NCBI RefSeq assembly: GCF_902705885.1
Contig: NZ_CACSIP010000032.1
Location: 26,605-65,901, forward strand
Direction: 5' to 3'
DNA: 39,297 nucleotides
Source of the DNA: Mycolicibacterium austroafricanum
GTDB lineage: Bacteria > Actinomycetota > Actinomycetes > Mycobacteriales > Mycobacteriaceae
The notes under the pieces were generated by a model, which was not told the DNA's origin, ran no database searches, and was given only the letters and a program-made list of their open reading frames with translations. The number at the start of each line of letters is the position of its first letter. Positions within the stretch are counted from its first letter, which is position 1. Shown here piece after piece: positions 19,740 to 28,021 of the stretch. A program made the translations under genes and the position numbers.

Positions 19740-21188
19740 TCAGTGCACACCCTCCATCTGGCGACTGATCCACCCTGCGATCACGAACACGACCAGGCCG
19801 GCGGCGACCGCGACCCCGCCGAGGATGCCGAAGTAGGCAACCTCGCGGGACGGCTCGTAGTAACCGGCCAGCACACCCGACATGGCCGTCCCGAGGCCCA
19901 CCGAGAAGAAGTACAGCGCCATCATCTGTGCGCGGAACGCATCCGGCGCCAACTTGGTGGTCACCGACAGGCCGATCGGCGACAGCAGCAGCTCGGAGAC
20001 CGCGAACACCGCCATGATCGCCATCACGAGCAGCGCCGGCACCGCGGAGATACCGGCCAGTGGAACGAAGCACAGGAAGGCCAGGCCCATACCGATCACG
20101 CCGTAGGCGAACTTGTGTGGTGTGGTGGGCGCCCGTTTGCCGAGCCGTGTCCAGACGATCGCGAACACCGGCGACAGCACGATGATCCACACCGGTTCGA
20201 TCGATCCGATCCAGTTCGCCGGTGCGGTCCAGCCGAAGATCGACCAGTTCATCCGCTCGTCGGAGTACACCGCCAGCACGGTGAAGATCTGCTGGAACAG
20301 CGACCAGAAGATGGCGTTGGCGATGAACAACGGGATGAACGCACGCACCCGAACGCGTTCCGGCACAGTGACCTTGGCACTGGTCAGCATGATGGCGAAG
20401 TAACCGATCGAGGCGACCACGATGACGCCGGTGGTCACCTGGGACAGGTTGGCCAACGTGATGAGCTCCAGCACGACAGCGACGCCGATCACCAGCAGCC
20501 CGGCAACCATGACCGCGATGGTCTTGGTGATTGCACTGCGCGGCAACGGGTTCGGCACGTGACGGCCGTGCTCACCCAGGTTGCGCCGGAATATCACGTA
20601 CTGGGTCAGACCCAGTGCCATTCCGACGGCCGCGGCGCCGAACCCCCAATGGAAGCCGATGCGGGTCTGCAGCAGGCCGGTGAGCAGCGGGCCGACGAAC
20701 GCGCCCAGGTTGATGCCGAGGTAGAACAGCGTGAACCCGCCGTCGGCCCGCGGGTCCCCCTTGCCGTACAGCGTGCCCAGCAGCGACGAGGCGTTCGCCT
20801 TCAGCGCACCCGAACCCAGCGCTACGCACACCAGGCCCACGCCGACACCGACCAGACCCGGCAGCACCGCGAGCCCGATGTGGCCGATCATCACCACGAC
20901 ACCGCCGTAGAACACGGTGCGTTCCATGCCCAGTAGCCGGTCGGCGACCCACGCACCCAGCACGGTGGACAGGTACACCAGGCCGCCGTAAGCGCCGACG
21001 ATGCCGGTTGCGGTGCTCTGCGGCAGGCCGAGCCCGCCGTCGGTCACCGAGTAGTAGAGGTAGTAGCCGAGGATGGTGAGCATCCCGTAGAACGAGAACC
21101 GCTCCCACAGTTCGACGCCGAAGAGGTTGGTCAACCCGATCGGATGACCGAAGAAGGTGCGCGGGTGCTCCTGCTCGCGGATTGTCAT
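19740..21188 (-). CDS. POT/PTR2-family proton-dependent peptide transporter
   Basis: 482 residues from ATG 21188 (MTIREQEHPRTFFGHP); an AAGG lies upstream. The first helix carries the family signature ELWERFSFYGM (ExxERFxYY type), followed by a PTR2 segment near residue 150 (GSGALKANASSLLG, FTLFYLGINLGAF). About 12-14 membrane helices are visible. It imports di- and tripeptides with protons. It is upstream of and in the same direction as the molybdoenzyme, with an 86-nt gap, so cotranscription is uncertain. Divergent from the alpha/beta hydrolase at 21362. Confidence 0.9.
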   Translation of the reverse strand: MTIREQEHPRTFFGHPIGLTNLFGVELWERFSFYGMLTILGYYLYYSVTDGGLGLPQSTATGIVGAYGGLVYLSTVLGAWVADRLLGMERTVFYGGVVVMIGHIGLAVLPGLVGVGVGLVCVALGSGALKANASSLLGTLYGKGDPRADGGFTLFYLGINLGAFVGPLLTGLLQTRIGFHWGFGAAAVGMALGLTQYVIFRRNLGEHGRHVPNPLPRSAITKTIAVMVAGLLVIGVAVVLELITLANLSQVTTGVIVVASIGYFAIMLTSAKVTVPERVRVRAFIPLFIANAIFWSLFQQIFTVLAVYSDERMNWSIFGWTAPANWIGSIEPVWIIVLSPVFAIVWTRLGKRAPTTPHKFAYGVIGMGLAFLCFVPLAGISAVPALLVMAIMAVFAVSELLLSPIGLSVTTKLAPDAFRAQMMALYFFSVGLGTAMSGVLAGYYEPSREVAYFGILGGVAVAAGLVVFVIAGWISRQMEGVH

Positions 21189-21361
21189 GCCGATACCTTG
21201 CACCTTCCCCGCCCCGCGCGCGGCGATTGTGGAGGCAAGTTGCATGCGGTCGTGTGACACGAAGAGACTGAGGTCGGCGACGTGAGCATGCCGACTGTCG
21301 CCCTATGTGACCGTCGTCGTCTGTAACCATGGGGTGAGTGGTCCCAGAGGAGACGCCGCAC

Positions 21362-22252
21362 ATGAGCGAACTGAAGTTTTTGGAGCTGCACGGCGATCGC
21401 GTCGCCTACCAGGACGCCGGCGCCGGTGACGAGGCGTTGTTGCTGATCCACGGAATGGCCGGGAGTTCGGAGACATGGCGGGCGGTGATCCCGCCGCTGT
21501 CGAAGAAGTACCGCGTGATCGCACCCGATCTGCTGGGGCACGGGCAATCCGCCAAACCCCGCAGCGACTACTCGCTGGGCGCGTTCGCGGTGTGGCTGCG
21601 AGATTTGCTGGACGAACTGAAGGTCTCCCGCGCCACGGTCGTCGGCCAGTCGCTCGGCGGTGGTGTGGCAATGCAGTTCGCCTACCAGCACCGCGACTAC
21701 TGCGCGCGGCTGGTGCTGATCAGCAGCGGCGGCCTGGGCCCGGACGTCGGGTGGACGCTGCGTCTGCTGTCCGCCCCGGGCGCCGAGCTGCTGCTGCCGG
21801 TCATCGCACCGCCTCCGGTGGTCACCGCCGGCAACAAGCTGCGCTCGTGGTTCTCGGCAAGCGGCATCCAATCCCCGCGCGGTGCGGAGATGTGGAGCGC
21901 GTACTCGTCGCTGGCCGACTCGAAGACACGGCAGGCGTTCCTCAAGACGCTGCGCTCGGTGGTCGACTATCGCGGCCAGTCTGTGAGCGCGCTGAACCGA
22001 CTGCACCTGACATCCGACCTGCCCACCCTGGTGATCTGGGGCGACCAGGACAAGATCATCCCGATCGAGCACGGCTACGCCGTCCACGATGCGCAGCCCG
22101 GATGCCGCCTCGAGGTGTTGGGCGGAGTGGGTCACTTCCCCCACGTCGAACGCCCCACCGAGGTGTCAGAGCTGATCGACGACTTCATCACGACGACGAA
22201 CCCGTCGCCCGAGGCGGTGCTCTCGCCGGTGCCGGAGCAGACCGACAACTGA
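21362..22252 (+). CDS. Alpha/beta hydrolase (serine type)
   Basis: 296 residues from ATG 21362 (MSELKFLELHG), with a GAGGAG ribosome site; an in-frame GTG at 21338 is less likely. The oxyanion HGMAGS (30-35), the nucleophile S97 in VVGQSLGGG, the acid in WGDQDKIIP and the base in GVGHFPH make a complete catalytic triad. The cap region is about residues 130-190. This is the general mycobacterial hydrolase type used for esters or C-C bonds (MhpC/BphD-like); the substrate is unknown. About 35 nt separate it from the DUF427 gene, so it may lead a three-gene unit. Confidence 0.85.
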   Translation: MSELKFLELHGDRVAYQDAGAGDEALLLIHGMAGSSETWRAVIPPLSKKYRVIAPDLLGHGQSAKPRSDYSLGAFAVWLRDLLDELKVSRATVVGQSLGGGVAMQFAYQHRDYCARLVLISSGGLGPDVGWTLRLLSAPGAELLLPVIAPPPVVTAGNKLRSWFSASGIQSPRGAEMWSAYSSLADSKTRQAFLKTLRSVVDYRGQSVSALNRLHLTSDLPTLVIWGDQDKIIPIEHGYAVHDAQPGCRLEVLGGVGHFPHVERPTEVSELIDDFITTTNPSPEAVLSPVPEQTDN

Positions 22253-22287
22253 GCCCCGGGCACGGTCCGATCCCTACACTCGGCGAC

Positions 22288-22779
22288 ATGCCCGTTCCCG
22301 ACAAACCTCGCCGCGGACAAGAGTCGGTGTGGGACTACCCCCGACCACCCCGGTTGGAGGAGTTCGCCGGCTCGATCACCGTCGAGTTGGGCGGTCTGGT
22401 CGTCGCCGCCACGGACCGGGCCTGGCGGGTGCTCGAGACCAGCCACCCGCCCACGTACTACCTGCCCCAGGAGTGCTTCGGCGACGGCGTCCTGCGCGCG
22501 GCCCAGGGATCGTCGTGGTGCGAGTGGAAGGGGCGGGCCAGCTACTTCGACCTGGTCACGCCATCGGTCGTCGCACCGCAGGCGGCGTGGACCTACTTGA
22601 AGCCGACGCGTCCGTTCGCCGACATCGCGGGTGCCCTCGCGGTGATGGCCGCGCAGGTGGACCGGTGCACCGTCAACGGTGAAGAGGTGGTGCCGCAGCC
22701 GGGCGGTTTCTACGGCGGATGGATCACCAGTCGGGTCGCCGGTCCGTTCAAGGGTGTGGCGGGCTCGATGGGATGGTGA
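22288..22779 (+). CDS. DUF427 domain protein
   Basis: 163 residues from ATG 22288. The DUF427 signature is visible across the body: ESVWDYPRPPRLEEF, VELGGLVVAATDRAWRVLETSHPPTYYLP, SWCEWKGRASYFDL and PGGFYGGWITSRVAGPFKG. The family has a small beta-tent fold; no reaction is established. Members sit in many actinobacterial genomes and some are fused to other domains. Its end overlaps the start of the cyclase gene (stop TGA at 22777-22779, cyclase ATG at 22773), which suggests translational coupling and perhaps a shared role in signalling. Confidence 0.85.
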   Translation: MPVPDKPRRGQESVWDYPRPPRLEEFAGSITVELGGLVVAATDRAWRVLETSHPPTYYLPQECFGDGVLRAAQGSSWCEWKGRASYFDLVTPSVVAPQAAWTYLKPTRPFADIAGALAVMAAQVDRCTVNGEEVVPQPGGFYGGWITSRVAGPFKGVAGSMGW

Positions 22780-23612
22780 CCCCGGACTGGGTCACCGTCG
22801 CGCTGGTGGTCGTCGTCGTGCTGCAGTTCGTCGGGCTGGTCGCGCTCGGTGTCTGGCTCATCGTGTCGCGGCGGACGCTGGCCGACGCCCGCAGGCAACT
22901 CCGCCGACACCGCGACGCCGCACCACATCGGCCCCGCCGCAGGCCGGTCGGTGTCGCGCCCCGCGCGGTGCGCACCGTGGTGCACACCCTGCAGGGTGCG
23001 GATTCGCTCATCCGCAAGGGCATCGTCGGATCGGTACGAAGCTCGGTGGAGGACCTCGCCGGGTGGGCGAGGGTGGAACGGCCTGACCTCGCCCGCATCA
23101 CCGCCGACGGCCGCGTGGTGCTGGTCTTCTCTGACATCGAGGGTTCGACCGAGCGCAACGAATCGCTCGGCGACCGCGCGTGGGTGAAAGTCCTGGAACG
23201 GCACAACGACCTGATCGAACGGCGGGTTGCCGGCCATCAGGGCTACGTCGTGAAGAACCAGGGCGACGGTTTCATGATCGCCTTCGCCCGCCCCGACGAA
23301 GCGCTGCGCTGCTGCGTCTCGGTGCAGCAGGCGCTGCGAGCCGAGCCGGAACGCTATGACGGCATCCGGGTGCGCATCGGTGCGCACGCGGGCTCCTCCG
23401 TCCGTCGCGGCGACGACCTGTTCGGCCGAGATGTCGCGATGGCGGCGCGGATAGCGGATCTGGCCGACGGCGGCGAGATCCTCGTCAGCCAGGCGCTGCG
23501 GGACTCGGTCGACGACGCCGACGTCAGGTTCGGCGATCCCATCGACGTGGAGTTGAAGGGTCTCAACGGTACGCAGACGGTGTACGCGGTCGGGATTCCC
23601 GCTGGTCACTGA
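22773..23612 (+). CDS. Membrane-anchored class III adenylate/guanylate cyclase
   Basis: 279 residues from ATG 22773 (a GTG follows directly). One membrane helix spans about residues 7-31 (VTVALVVVVVLQFVGLVALG), then a basic linker and the cyclase homology domain from about 114. Metal-binding Asp D121 (VFSDIEGST) and D165 (KNQGDGF) and a substrate-specifying Lys K161 are present, as is R226. The transition-state Asn expected four residues before that Arg is A222 (GRDVAMAAR). Activity may therefore be low or altered, although a GRxVAMAAR-type subgroup may be common in actinobacteria. It makes cyclic nucleotide at the inner face of the membrane if active. Confidence 0.85.
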   Translation: MVTPDWVTVALVVVVVLQFVGLVALGVWLIVSRRTLADARRQLRRHRDAAPHRPRRRPVGVAPRAVRTVVHTLQGADSLIRKGIVGSVRSSVEDLAGWARVERPDLARITADGRVVLVFSDIEGSTERNESLGDRAWVKVLERHNDLIERRVAGHQGYVVKNQGDGFMIAFARPDEALRCCVSVQQALRAEPERYDGIRVRIGAHAGSSVRRGDDLFGRDVAMAARIADLADGGEILVSQALRDSVDDADVRFGDPIDVELKGLNGTQTVYAVGIPAGH

Positions 23613-23723
23613 CCCAGCAGCGGTGTTTCTGAAATCGGCTGCCGGGCCGGAACGTTTGAATTTGACGGATGTGGCAACTCTGTCCCGGCAGTTGTAAACA
23701 CTACGTACCGGATCGGATTGACC

Positions 23724-23879
23724 ATGATTGTGCTCGGCATCATCCTCCTGTTGATCGGCTACTTCACCAGCCTCTCGATCCTCTACACCATCGGCGGAAT
23801 CCTCGTCGTGATCGGCATCGTGCTGTGGATCCTGGGCGCAGTCGGCAAGCCCGTCGGCGGACGAAAAGTCTGGTTTTAG
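23724..23879 (+). CDS. Small two-helix membrane protein (DUF6131-like)
   Basis: 51 residues from ATG 23724, ending GGRKVWF. Two hydrophobic helices (MIVLGIILLLIGYF and IGGILVVIGIVLWILGAVG) are joined by a short turn and followed by a basic tail. The pattern is that of the short DUF6131-type proteins found throughout mycobacteria. The function is unknown. It is followed after 2 nt by a strong hairpin, so it probably has its own short transcript. Confidence 0.75.
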   Translation: MIVLGIILLLIGYFTSLSILYTIGGILVVIGIVLWILGAVGKPVGGRKVWF

Positions 23880-23881
23880 GA

Positions 23882-23903
23882 CCGCGACGTCTCAACGTCG
23901 CGG
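23882..23903 (+). terminator. Hairpin terminator after small membrane protein
   Basis: CCGCGACGT-CTCA-ACGTCGCGG is a perfect 9-bp GC-rich stem with a 4-nt loop, beginning 2 nt after the stop codon at 23879. No T-run follows, which is usual for mycobacterial terminators. The placement directly after the gene favours a terminator over a chance palindrome. Confidence 0.65.
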
Positions 23904-23957
23904 GCTGCCCGGGTAGTCGACGGGTGATCCGCGCCATGTGACGGCCGAATTTCTTCC

Positions 23958-23991
23958 GAAAGGCGCGGGGTGTTCGCACCCCGCGCCTTTC
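23958..23991 (+). terminator. 15-bp hairpin with TTCG loop
   Basis: GAAAGGCGCGGGGTG and its exact reverse complement (23958-23972 and 23977-23991) enclose a TTCG loop. This is a second, stronger stem about 55 nt after the first. It lies 140 nt upstream of the acidic-tail gene, in a region without coding sequence. It could be a second terminator, a terminator for either strand, or the core of a small RNA; termination is the simplest reading. Confidence 0.6.
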
Positions 23992-24134
23992 CGTGTGTGC
24001 GGAGCACGAGACCAACGCCGCGGTTGGTTGCTCACTGGATCGCGCCCGCGGGTCGCCGTGTATTTCCCCGTTCATCTGCGCTCGAGCGCGTAAATTGAGC
24101 GCGGGCGGGTGTTGACAAGCAGTGGGGATCCGGG

Positions 24135-25373
24135 ATGAGACGTTCTACGCGCACGATCCTGACGACCGGTATCGCGGCGTTGTCGGTCGGTGCCCTGGTG
24201 ACGACCCCGTCGCTGCCGCCGGAGTCCTTGCGGACCGTCCTCGGCTTCCGACCGGTCACCTTGGCGACCGAGATCACCCAGCCCACGTCGGGCGTGTCGG
24301 TGACGAGGGTTTCGGACGCCGAGTTGGAGACCGCCCTGGCGCTCATAGAACAGCTCGCCCCGGTGACCGACGGCAGATTGGTCACCGTCGGTATGGGTGG
24401 TCACGACGGACCGGGCGCCGCCACTGTCGCACCGGCGAAGTCGGATGACACCGGGCCGGCGGACAGCCCGGCCGATGCGCAGACGATCGACGATCCCGCC
24501 CCGCTCAACGCGGCGTCGGACCTCATCGACGGCGTCTACTCGTTCACCCGGTACTGGGCCAACTACGTCTCGCTGGAACTCGGTCCCTGGCTGATCAACT
24601 GGATCCCGTTCGGATACCTGATCTCCGATCAGATCTACATCTGGTATCCGGACTTCGTCCTTCCCGTGGTCGACAGCTTCGTCTACGACTTCCTCGATCC
24701 GGTGGTCAACAACCCCCTGGACCTCGGGGTGTGGATCAACGGCATCGGCGACATCATCAACACCGCCGTCACCGGGGTCTACAACGGCATCGTCAGCGAG
24801 ATCGACTACGTGCTGAGCTTCGGCTGGTTCCCGATTCCGCTGCCACCGCTGCCGGACTTCCCGCTGCCCGGACTGACCTCGGACTCGGCGGTCACCGCGA
24901 CCGCGCTGACCGCCGACGACCTCGGCGCACCGGCCACTGATGCCGTAGACGATGCCCCCGCTGCGGAAGATGCTGGGACGGAGGACGCCGGCGAGGAGGC
25001 CACCGAGGATGGCGCCGAGGATGGCGGCGCCGAGCTGCCGGCCACGGAAGATCCGGGTGAAACGGTCGTCGACGATACCGAGGCACCGGCGGAAGCGAAG
25101 CGGCACGACGGCGCCGATGCTCCCGTCGACGACGTGGACGAGGGCGCCGAGATCGACGAAGAATCCACCGAGGTGGACGAGGAAGCCGATGACCCCGCGG
25201 CCGAGGTCAGCGAGGATGCACCGGAAGGCGCCGCCGACGAGCCCGACACCACCGACGCCGATCAGTCCGGCGACGAGGACACCGCGTCCGACTCAAGCGA
25301 GCAGTCCGACTCAAGCGAGGCGTCCGGCGACGAAACCGGCGGCGACACCGACTCTTCCGAGTCGGACGACTGA
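24135..25373 (+). CDS. Secreted protein with hydrophobic core and long acidic C-terminal tail
   Basis: 412 residues from ATG 24135. An N-terminal signal peptide (MRRSTRTILTTGIAALSVGALV) is followed by a linker and, at about 135-250, an aromatic and hydrophobic block (WANYVSLELGPWLINWIPFG, SDQIYIWYPDF, LDPVVNNPLDLGVWINGIGD) that I know from mycobacterial secreted proteins of unknown function. From about residue 265 to the end almost every residue is Asp, Glu, Ala, Ser or Thr, with a final Ser-Ser-Asp/Glu run. The tail is expected to be disordered and strongly negative, and may bind cations or wall components. No catalytic motif is visible. It faces the convergent broken hemerythrin gene 3 nt away. 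Confidence 0.75.
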   Translation: MRRSTRTILTTGIAALSVGALVTTPSLPPESLRTVLGFRPVTLATEITQPTSGVSVTRVSDAELETALALIEQLAPVTDGRLVTVGMGGHDGPGAATVAPAKSDDTGPADSPADAQTIDDPAPLNAASDLIDGVYSFTRYWANYVSLELGPWLINWIPFGYLISDQIYIWYPDFVLPVVDSFVYDFLDPVVNNPLDLGVWINGIGDIINTAVTGVYNGIVSEIDYVLSFGWFPIPLPPLPDFPLPGLTSDSAVTATALTADDLGAPATDAVDDAPAAEDAGTEDAGEEATEDGAEDGGAELPATEDPGETVVDDTEAPAEAKRHDGADAPVDDVDEGAEIDEESTEVDEEADDPAAEVSEDAPEGAADEPDTTDADQSGDEDTASDSSEQSDSSEASGDETGGDTDSSESDD

Positions 25374-25375
25374 CC

Positions 25376-25901
25376 TCACGAGTTCTGCTCGATGTAGCTG
25401 TCCGCGTCCCGGTCCCGGCCGCTGATGCCCCGACCCGCCTGATGTTCGGCATAGAAGCGCAGCCACTGCATTCCCAGCTCGTGGCGCAGGTCCAGAGACG
25501 CACTCTTGATGAAGTCGGGCATGGCCTCGCGCTCTTCCTCGTCGAGGTGCACGCCGTTCTCCTTGCGCGCGGCGATCACGGCCTCGAACCACGCTTCGCT
25601 GCCCGGGGCGTGCTGACGTGACCGGCGCACCGCGTCGCGGATGGAATTGTGGTCGGTGATGGCGTCTTCGGTTTCATCCTCGGGGTCACCTTCGGGGTTG
25701 CCCGGGTGGTCCCTGCCCCCGTGCTTGAGCAACGCCGGGTAGAACACCGACTCTTCAGCGTCGGCGTGAGTGTCCAAACGGGTGCTGAGGACATCCCAGA
25801 TCGCCGCGAGTTCCTCGGCGGTAGCGGCCGTCGTCGAGACGGAAGAACTCCCGGCGCAGCCAGTCGTGGTCGGCGTAGATCAGCTCGATAATGTCCGCCA
25901 T
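25376..25901 (-). pseudogene. Hemerythrin HHE protein, frameshifted
   Basis: Translation from ATG 25901 gives MADIIELIYADHDWLRREFF and RLDD, then runs out of frame to a stop about 20 codons later. The rest of the protein (TAEELAAIWDVLSTRLDT, HADAEESVFYPALLKHG, ITDHNSIRDAV, GVHLDEEEREAMPDFIKSA) is in the next frame to 25376. Removing one C from the pair at 25828-25829 restores one 174-residue reading frame matching the common mycobacterial hemerythrin-like protein, including the diiron His and Glu residues. So it is either a recent pseudogene or a sequence error. An intact version would bind oxygen or help in oxidative and nitrosative stress response. Confidence 0.8.
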
Positions 25902-25910
25902 GGTTGCTCC

Positions 25911-26015
25911 CTACCTCCCCCGGGGGTCCAGGCGCAGGATCGTCTGCACCGCACCGTTGCAGAATCCGCACACCCCGTCGTAGAGCAGCACCGGTACCGT
26001 TGCCGAGGCCGCCAT
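25911..26015 (-). pseudogene. Truncated DCC1/DUF393 thiol-disulfide protein
   Basis: ATG 26015 opens a 34-residue frame, MAASATVPVLLYDGVCGFCN then GAVQTILRLDPRGR, ending at TAG. YDGVCGFC is the D-x2-C-x2-C redox motif that begins DCC-family proteins, which normally have about 120-150 residues. Everything after the first helix is missing. A better ribosome site (GAAGGA) lies in front of an out-of-frame GTG at 26052, so a second lesion at the 5' end is possible. The fragment ends 9 nt before the hemerythrin ATG, as if a deletion joined the two genes. Confidence 0.6.
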
Positions 26016-26168
26016 GGTCAGCGGGCTGTGTCTGGTCGCGTGTGTCTGTCACCGGATCCTTCTTTCTCGCCTGCGGTTGGCATTCCCCGCCCTGCCGCGG
26101 GCCAACCAGCATGTGAGCGATTCGACGGTGCGCGGCAGCGCGGGGAGATCGGATGCATAGTGAGGAGG

Positions 26169-26603
26169 ATGTCGGACCAGTCCCCCACCACTGACGAGCT
26201 TGCCCGCCGTGTCGGCGAGGCGAAATTCGTATCTCTGGTGACCTACAAGCGCGACGGCAGCGCGGTGGGGGCGCCGATGTGGGTGGCGCAGGACGGGCCT
26301 GACCTCGTCGCGTGGACGCCGACGGAGGCGTGGAAGGTCAAGCGGGTGCGTCGCGATCCGCGCGTCGTGCTGATCCGCTCGGGCCGCGCCGGGAAAGTTG
26401 ACCCCGTCGAGCCCAGCCTGCTGGGGACCGCGGTCGTCGAGGACGCCCCGGAGACAGTGGCGAGGGTCGAGCAGTTGATGCGCCGCAAGTACGGCCTCGA
26501 GTTCATCCTCATCACGACGATCGAGGCGGTGGTGGCCCGTGGCCGCAAACCCCGGGTCGTGCTGCGAATGTCGCCGCAGCAGGTGGAGTCCAAGGGCGTC
26601 TAG
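26169..26603 (+). CDS. PPOX-class F420-dependent oxidoreductase
   Basis: 144 residues from ATG 26169. The ribosome site GAGGAGG directly abuts this ATG, so the in-frame GTG at 26160 could be the true start. The split beta-barrel of the pyridoxamine oxidase-like family is evident (EAKFVSLVTYKRDGSAVGAPMWV, LVAWTPTEAWKVKRVRRDPRVVL, GRAGKVDPVEPSLLGTAVV). This short class in mycobacteria uses the deazaflavin F420 to reduce unknown substrates. The stop shares the CTAG tetranucleotide with the convergent diguanylate cyclase gene. Confidence 0.85.
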   Translation: MSDQSPTTDELARRVGEAKFVSLVTYKRDGSAVGAPMWVAQDGPDLVAWTPTEAWKVKRVRRDPRVVLIRSGRAGKVDPVEPSLLGTAVVEDAPETVARVEQLMRRKYGLEFILITTIEAVVARGRKPRVVLRMSPQQVESKGV

Positions 26604-27592
26604 CGTGGCGCGGCGTCCGCCCCGCCTTGTCGCAGGGGGCGCCCGCGACCCTGGTAGAGGGCGGCGTCGGCCTGTGCGTACAGATCGGCGACGTCGGCCT
26701 CGATCGAGGTCTGCGTTGCAGCCCCGTAACTGACCCCCGGCGTCTGCCGTTCGACGTCGCGGCGGAACTGCTCGACAACCTCGGGTTTTTCCCCGGCGAT
26801 GCAGACGGCGAACTCGTCGCCGCCGAGTCTGGCCAGGACAGCCTGCCGGGGAACGGCCCGTCGCCAGCGGTGCGCGTACTCCACGATGCGACGGTCCCCG
26901 GCTTGATGTCCGTAGGTGTCGTTGATCTGTTTGAGGCCGTCGATGTCGAGGACCACAACCGTGACCGCGGTGGACGTCTCGCGTGAGCGGCTCAGCAGGT
27001 CCGCCGTGCCGATCTCCCACCCCGCGCGATTGAGCAGGCCGGTCAACGGGTCGGTGCAGGCCGCGGTGAACATCGCGCGTACCAGCAGGCCGAATGACTC
27101 TGCGGCGCCGACGATCGCGACGGCGATGATGAGAAACGTGATCACGCCGACGTGCGGCGCCGGGGCGACGGCGACGGCCACCACGCAGGCGACGGTGAGG
27201 GCGGCGATCAGGACCCACGCCTGCCGAGTCGGGTGGAACGCCCGGATGTACATCGCCAGGAACATCGGGGCGATCAGGCAGACGTACTCGGCGGTGATCG
27301 AGATATGGAACGCCATGACGATGGGGGTCGCCGCCATCGCCGCGACGGTGGCCAACCCGAACCGGTCCGGCTTGACGGCCAGATAGACCAGCGCCGAGAG
27401 TCCGAGGACGATGGCGATGATTCCCCCGACCGGGTTGCCGTAGGCGATGTCGGTGCGCACCGGGAACAGCGTGAAGACCACACCGTAGGTGTAGAGGAAA
27501 GTGGTTGCGCCCAAATAGATCCGCAACAGCCGCACGCGCTGCCTGCCGAGAACGTTGCTGCCTGCGCCGGCGAGCGAACTGAGGCGGTACAT
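26600..27592 (-). CDS. Membrane diguanylate cyclase (GGDEF)
   Basis: 330 residues from ATG 27592. About six membrane helices fill residues 25-180 and act as a sensor or anchor. The GGDEF domain starts at DPLTGLLNRAGW (181), with the metal Asp in VLDIDGLKQINDTYGH (about 216) and the active-site loop RLGGDEFAV (GGDEF 257-261) intact, so c-di-GMP synthesis is expected. The RxxD inhibitory site is absent before the loop, so feedback inhibition is not expected. There is no EAL domain. The stop overlaps the PPOX gene stop. It lies divergent from the excalibur-type gene. Confidence 0.9.
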   Translation of the reverse strand: MYRLSSLAGAGSNVLGRQRVRLLRIYLGATTFLYTYGVVFTLFPVRTDIAYGNPVGGIIAIVLGLSALVYLAVKPDRFGLATVAAMAATPIVMAFHISITAEYVCLIAPMFLAMYIRAFHPTRQAWVLIAALTVACVVAVAVAPAPHVGVITFLIIAVAIVGAAESFGLLVRAMFTAACTDPLTGLLNRAGWEIGTADLLSRSRETSTAVTVVVLDIDGLKQINDTYGHQAGDRRIVEYAHRWRRAVPRQAVLARLGGDEFAVCIAGEKPEVVEQFRRDVERQTPGVSYGAATQTSIEADVADLYAQADAALYQGRGRPLRQGGADAAPR

Positions 27593-27663
27593 GAGGTCAA
27601 CCTGCCTGGCGGCTGAGGTGGCCGTCAACCGGAGGGGCGCCGGCTGCACTACAGTCGGCCGTG

Positions 27664-27966
27664 ATGGGAAAATTAACAGTACTGACAATTGGACTCGCCG
27701 TGAGTCTGGCGTTCGCTCCGGCTGCGGCCGCCGATACCGGCGGTGTGCCGTTCGCGCAGTTCGCGGGCACCTATGCAACGCCTGTACCGCAACAGCAAGG
27801 CTCGTGTGACCCCAACTATTCGGGCGCCTGCGTGCCGATCGACAGCGATGTCGATTGCGCTGGCGGTAGCGGTAACGGTCCGTCCTACGTTTCAGGTCCT
27901 GTGACTGTCGTCGGCGAGGACATCTACGGCCTTGATCGCGACGGTAACGGCACCGGTTGCGAATAG
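27664..27966 (+). CDS. Secreted excalibur-like small protein
   Basis: 100 residues from ATG 27664 (a GTG precedes it). The signal peptide MGKLTVLTIGLAVSLAFAPAA with AAADT cleavage is clear. The mature part has four Cys (CDPNYSGAC, VDCAGGSG, GTGCE) and ends in YGLDRDGNGTGCE, the excalibur-type DxDxDGxxCE calcium-binding end. It should be an extracellular or wall-associated protein held by two disulfides. The function is unknown. No operon partner; it lies convergent to the MDR gene. Confidence 0.8.
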   Translation: MGKLTVLTIGLAVSLAFAPAAAADTGGVPFAQFAGTYATPVPQQQGSCDPNYSGACVPIDSDVDCAGGSGNGPSYVSGPVTVVGEDIYGLDRDGNGTGCE

Positions 27967-28021
27967 CCGCCATCGGCAGCGCGGGCTCGTAGGACAACCC
28001 CGTTGCGGCCGGCCAGTTACG

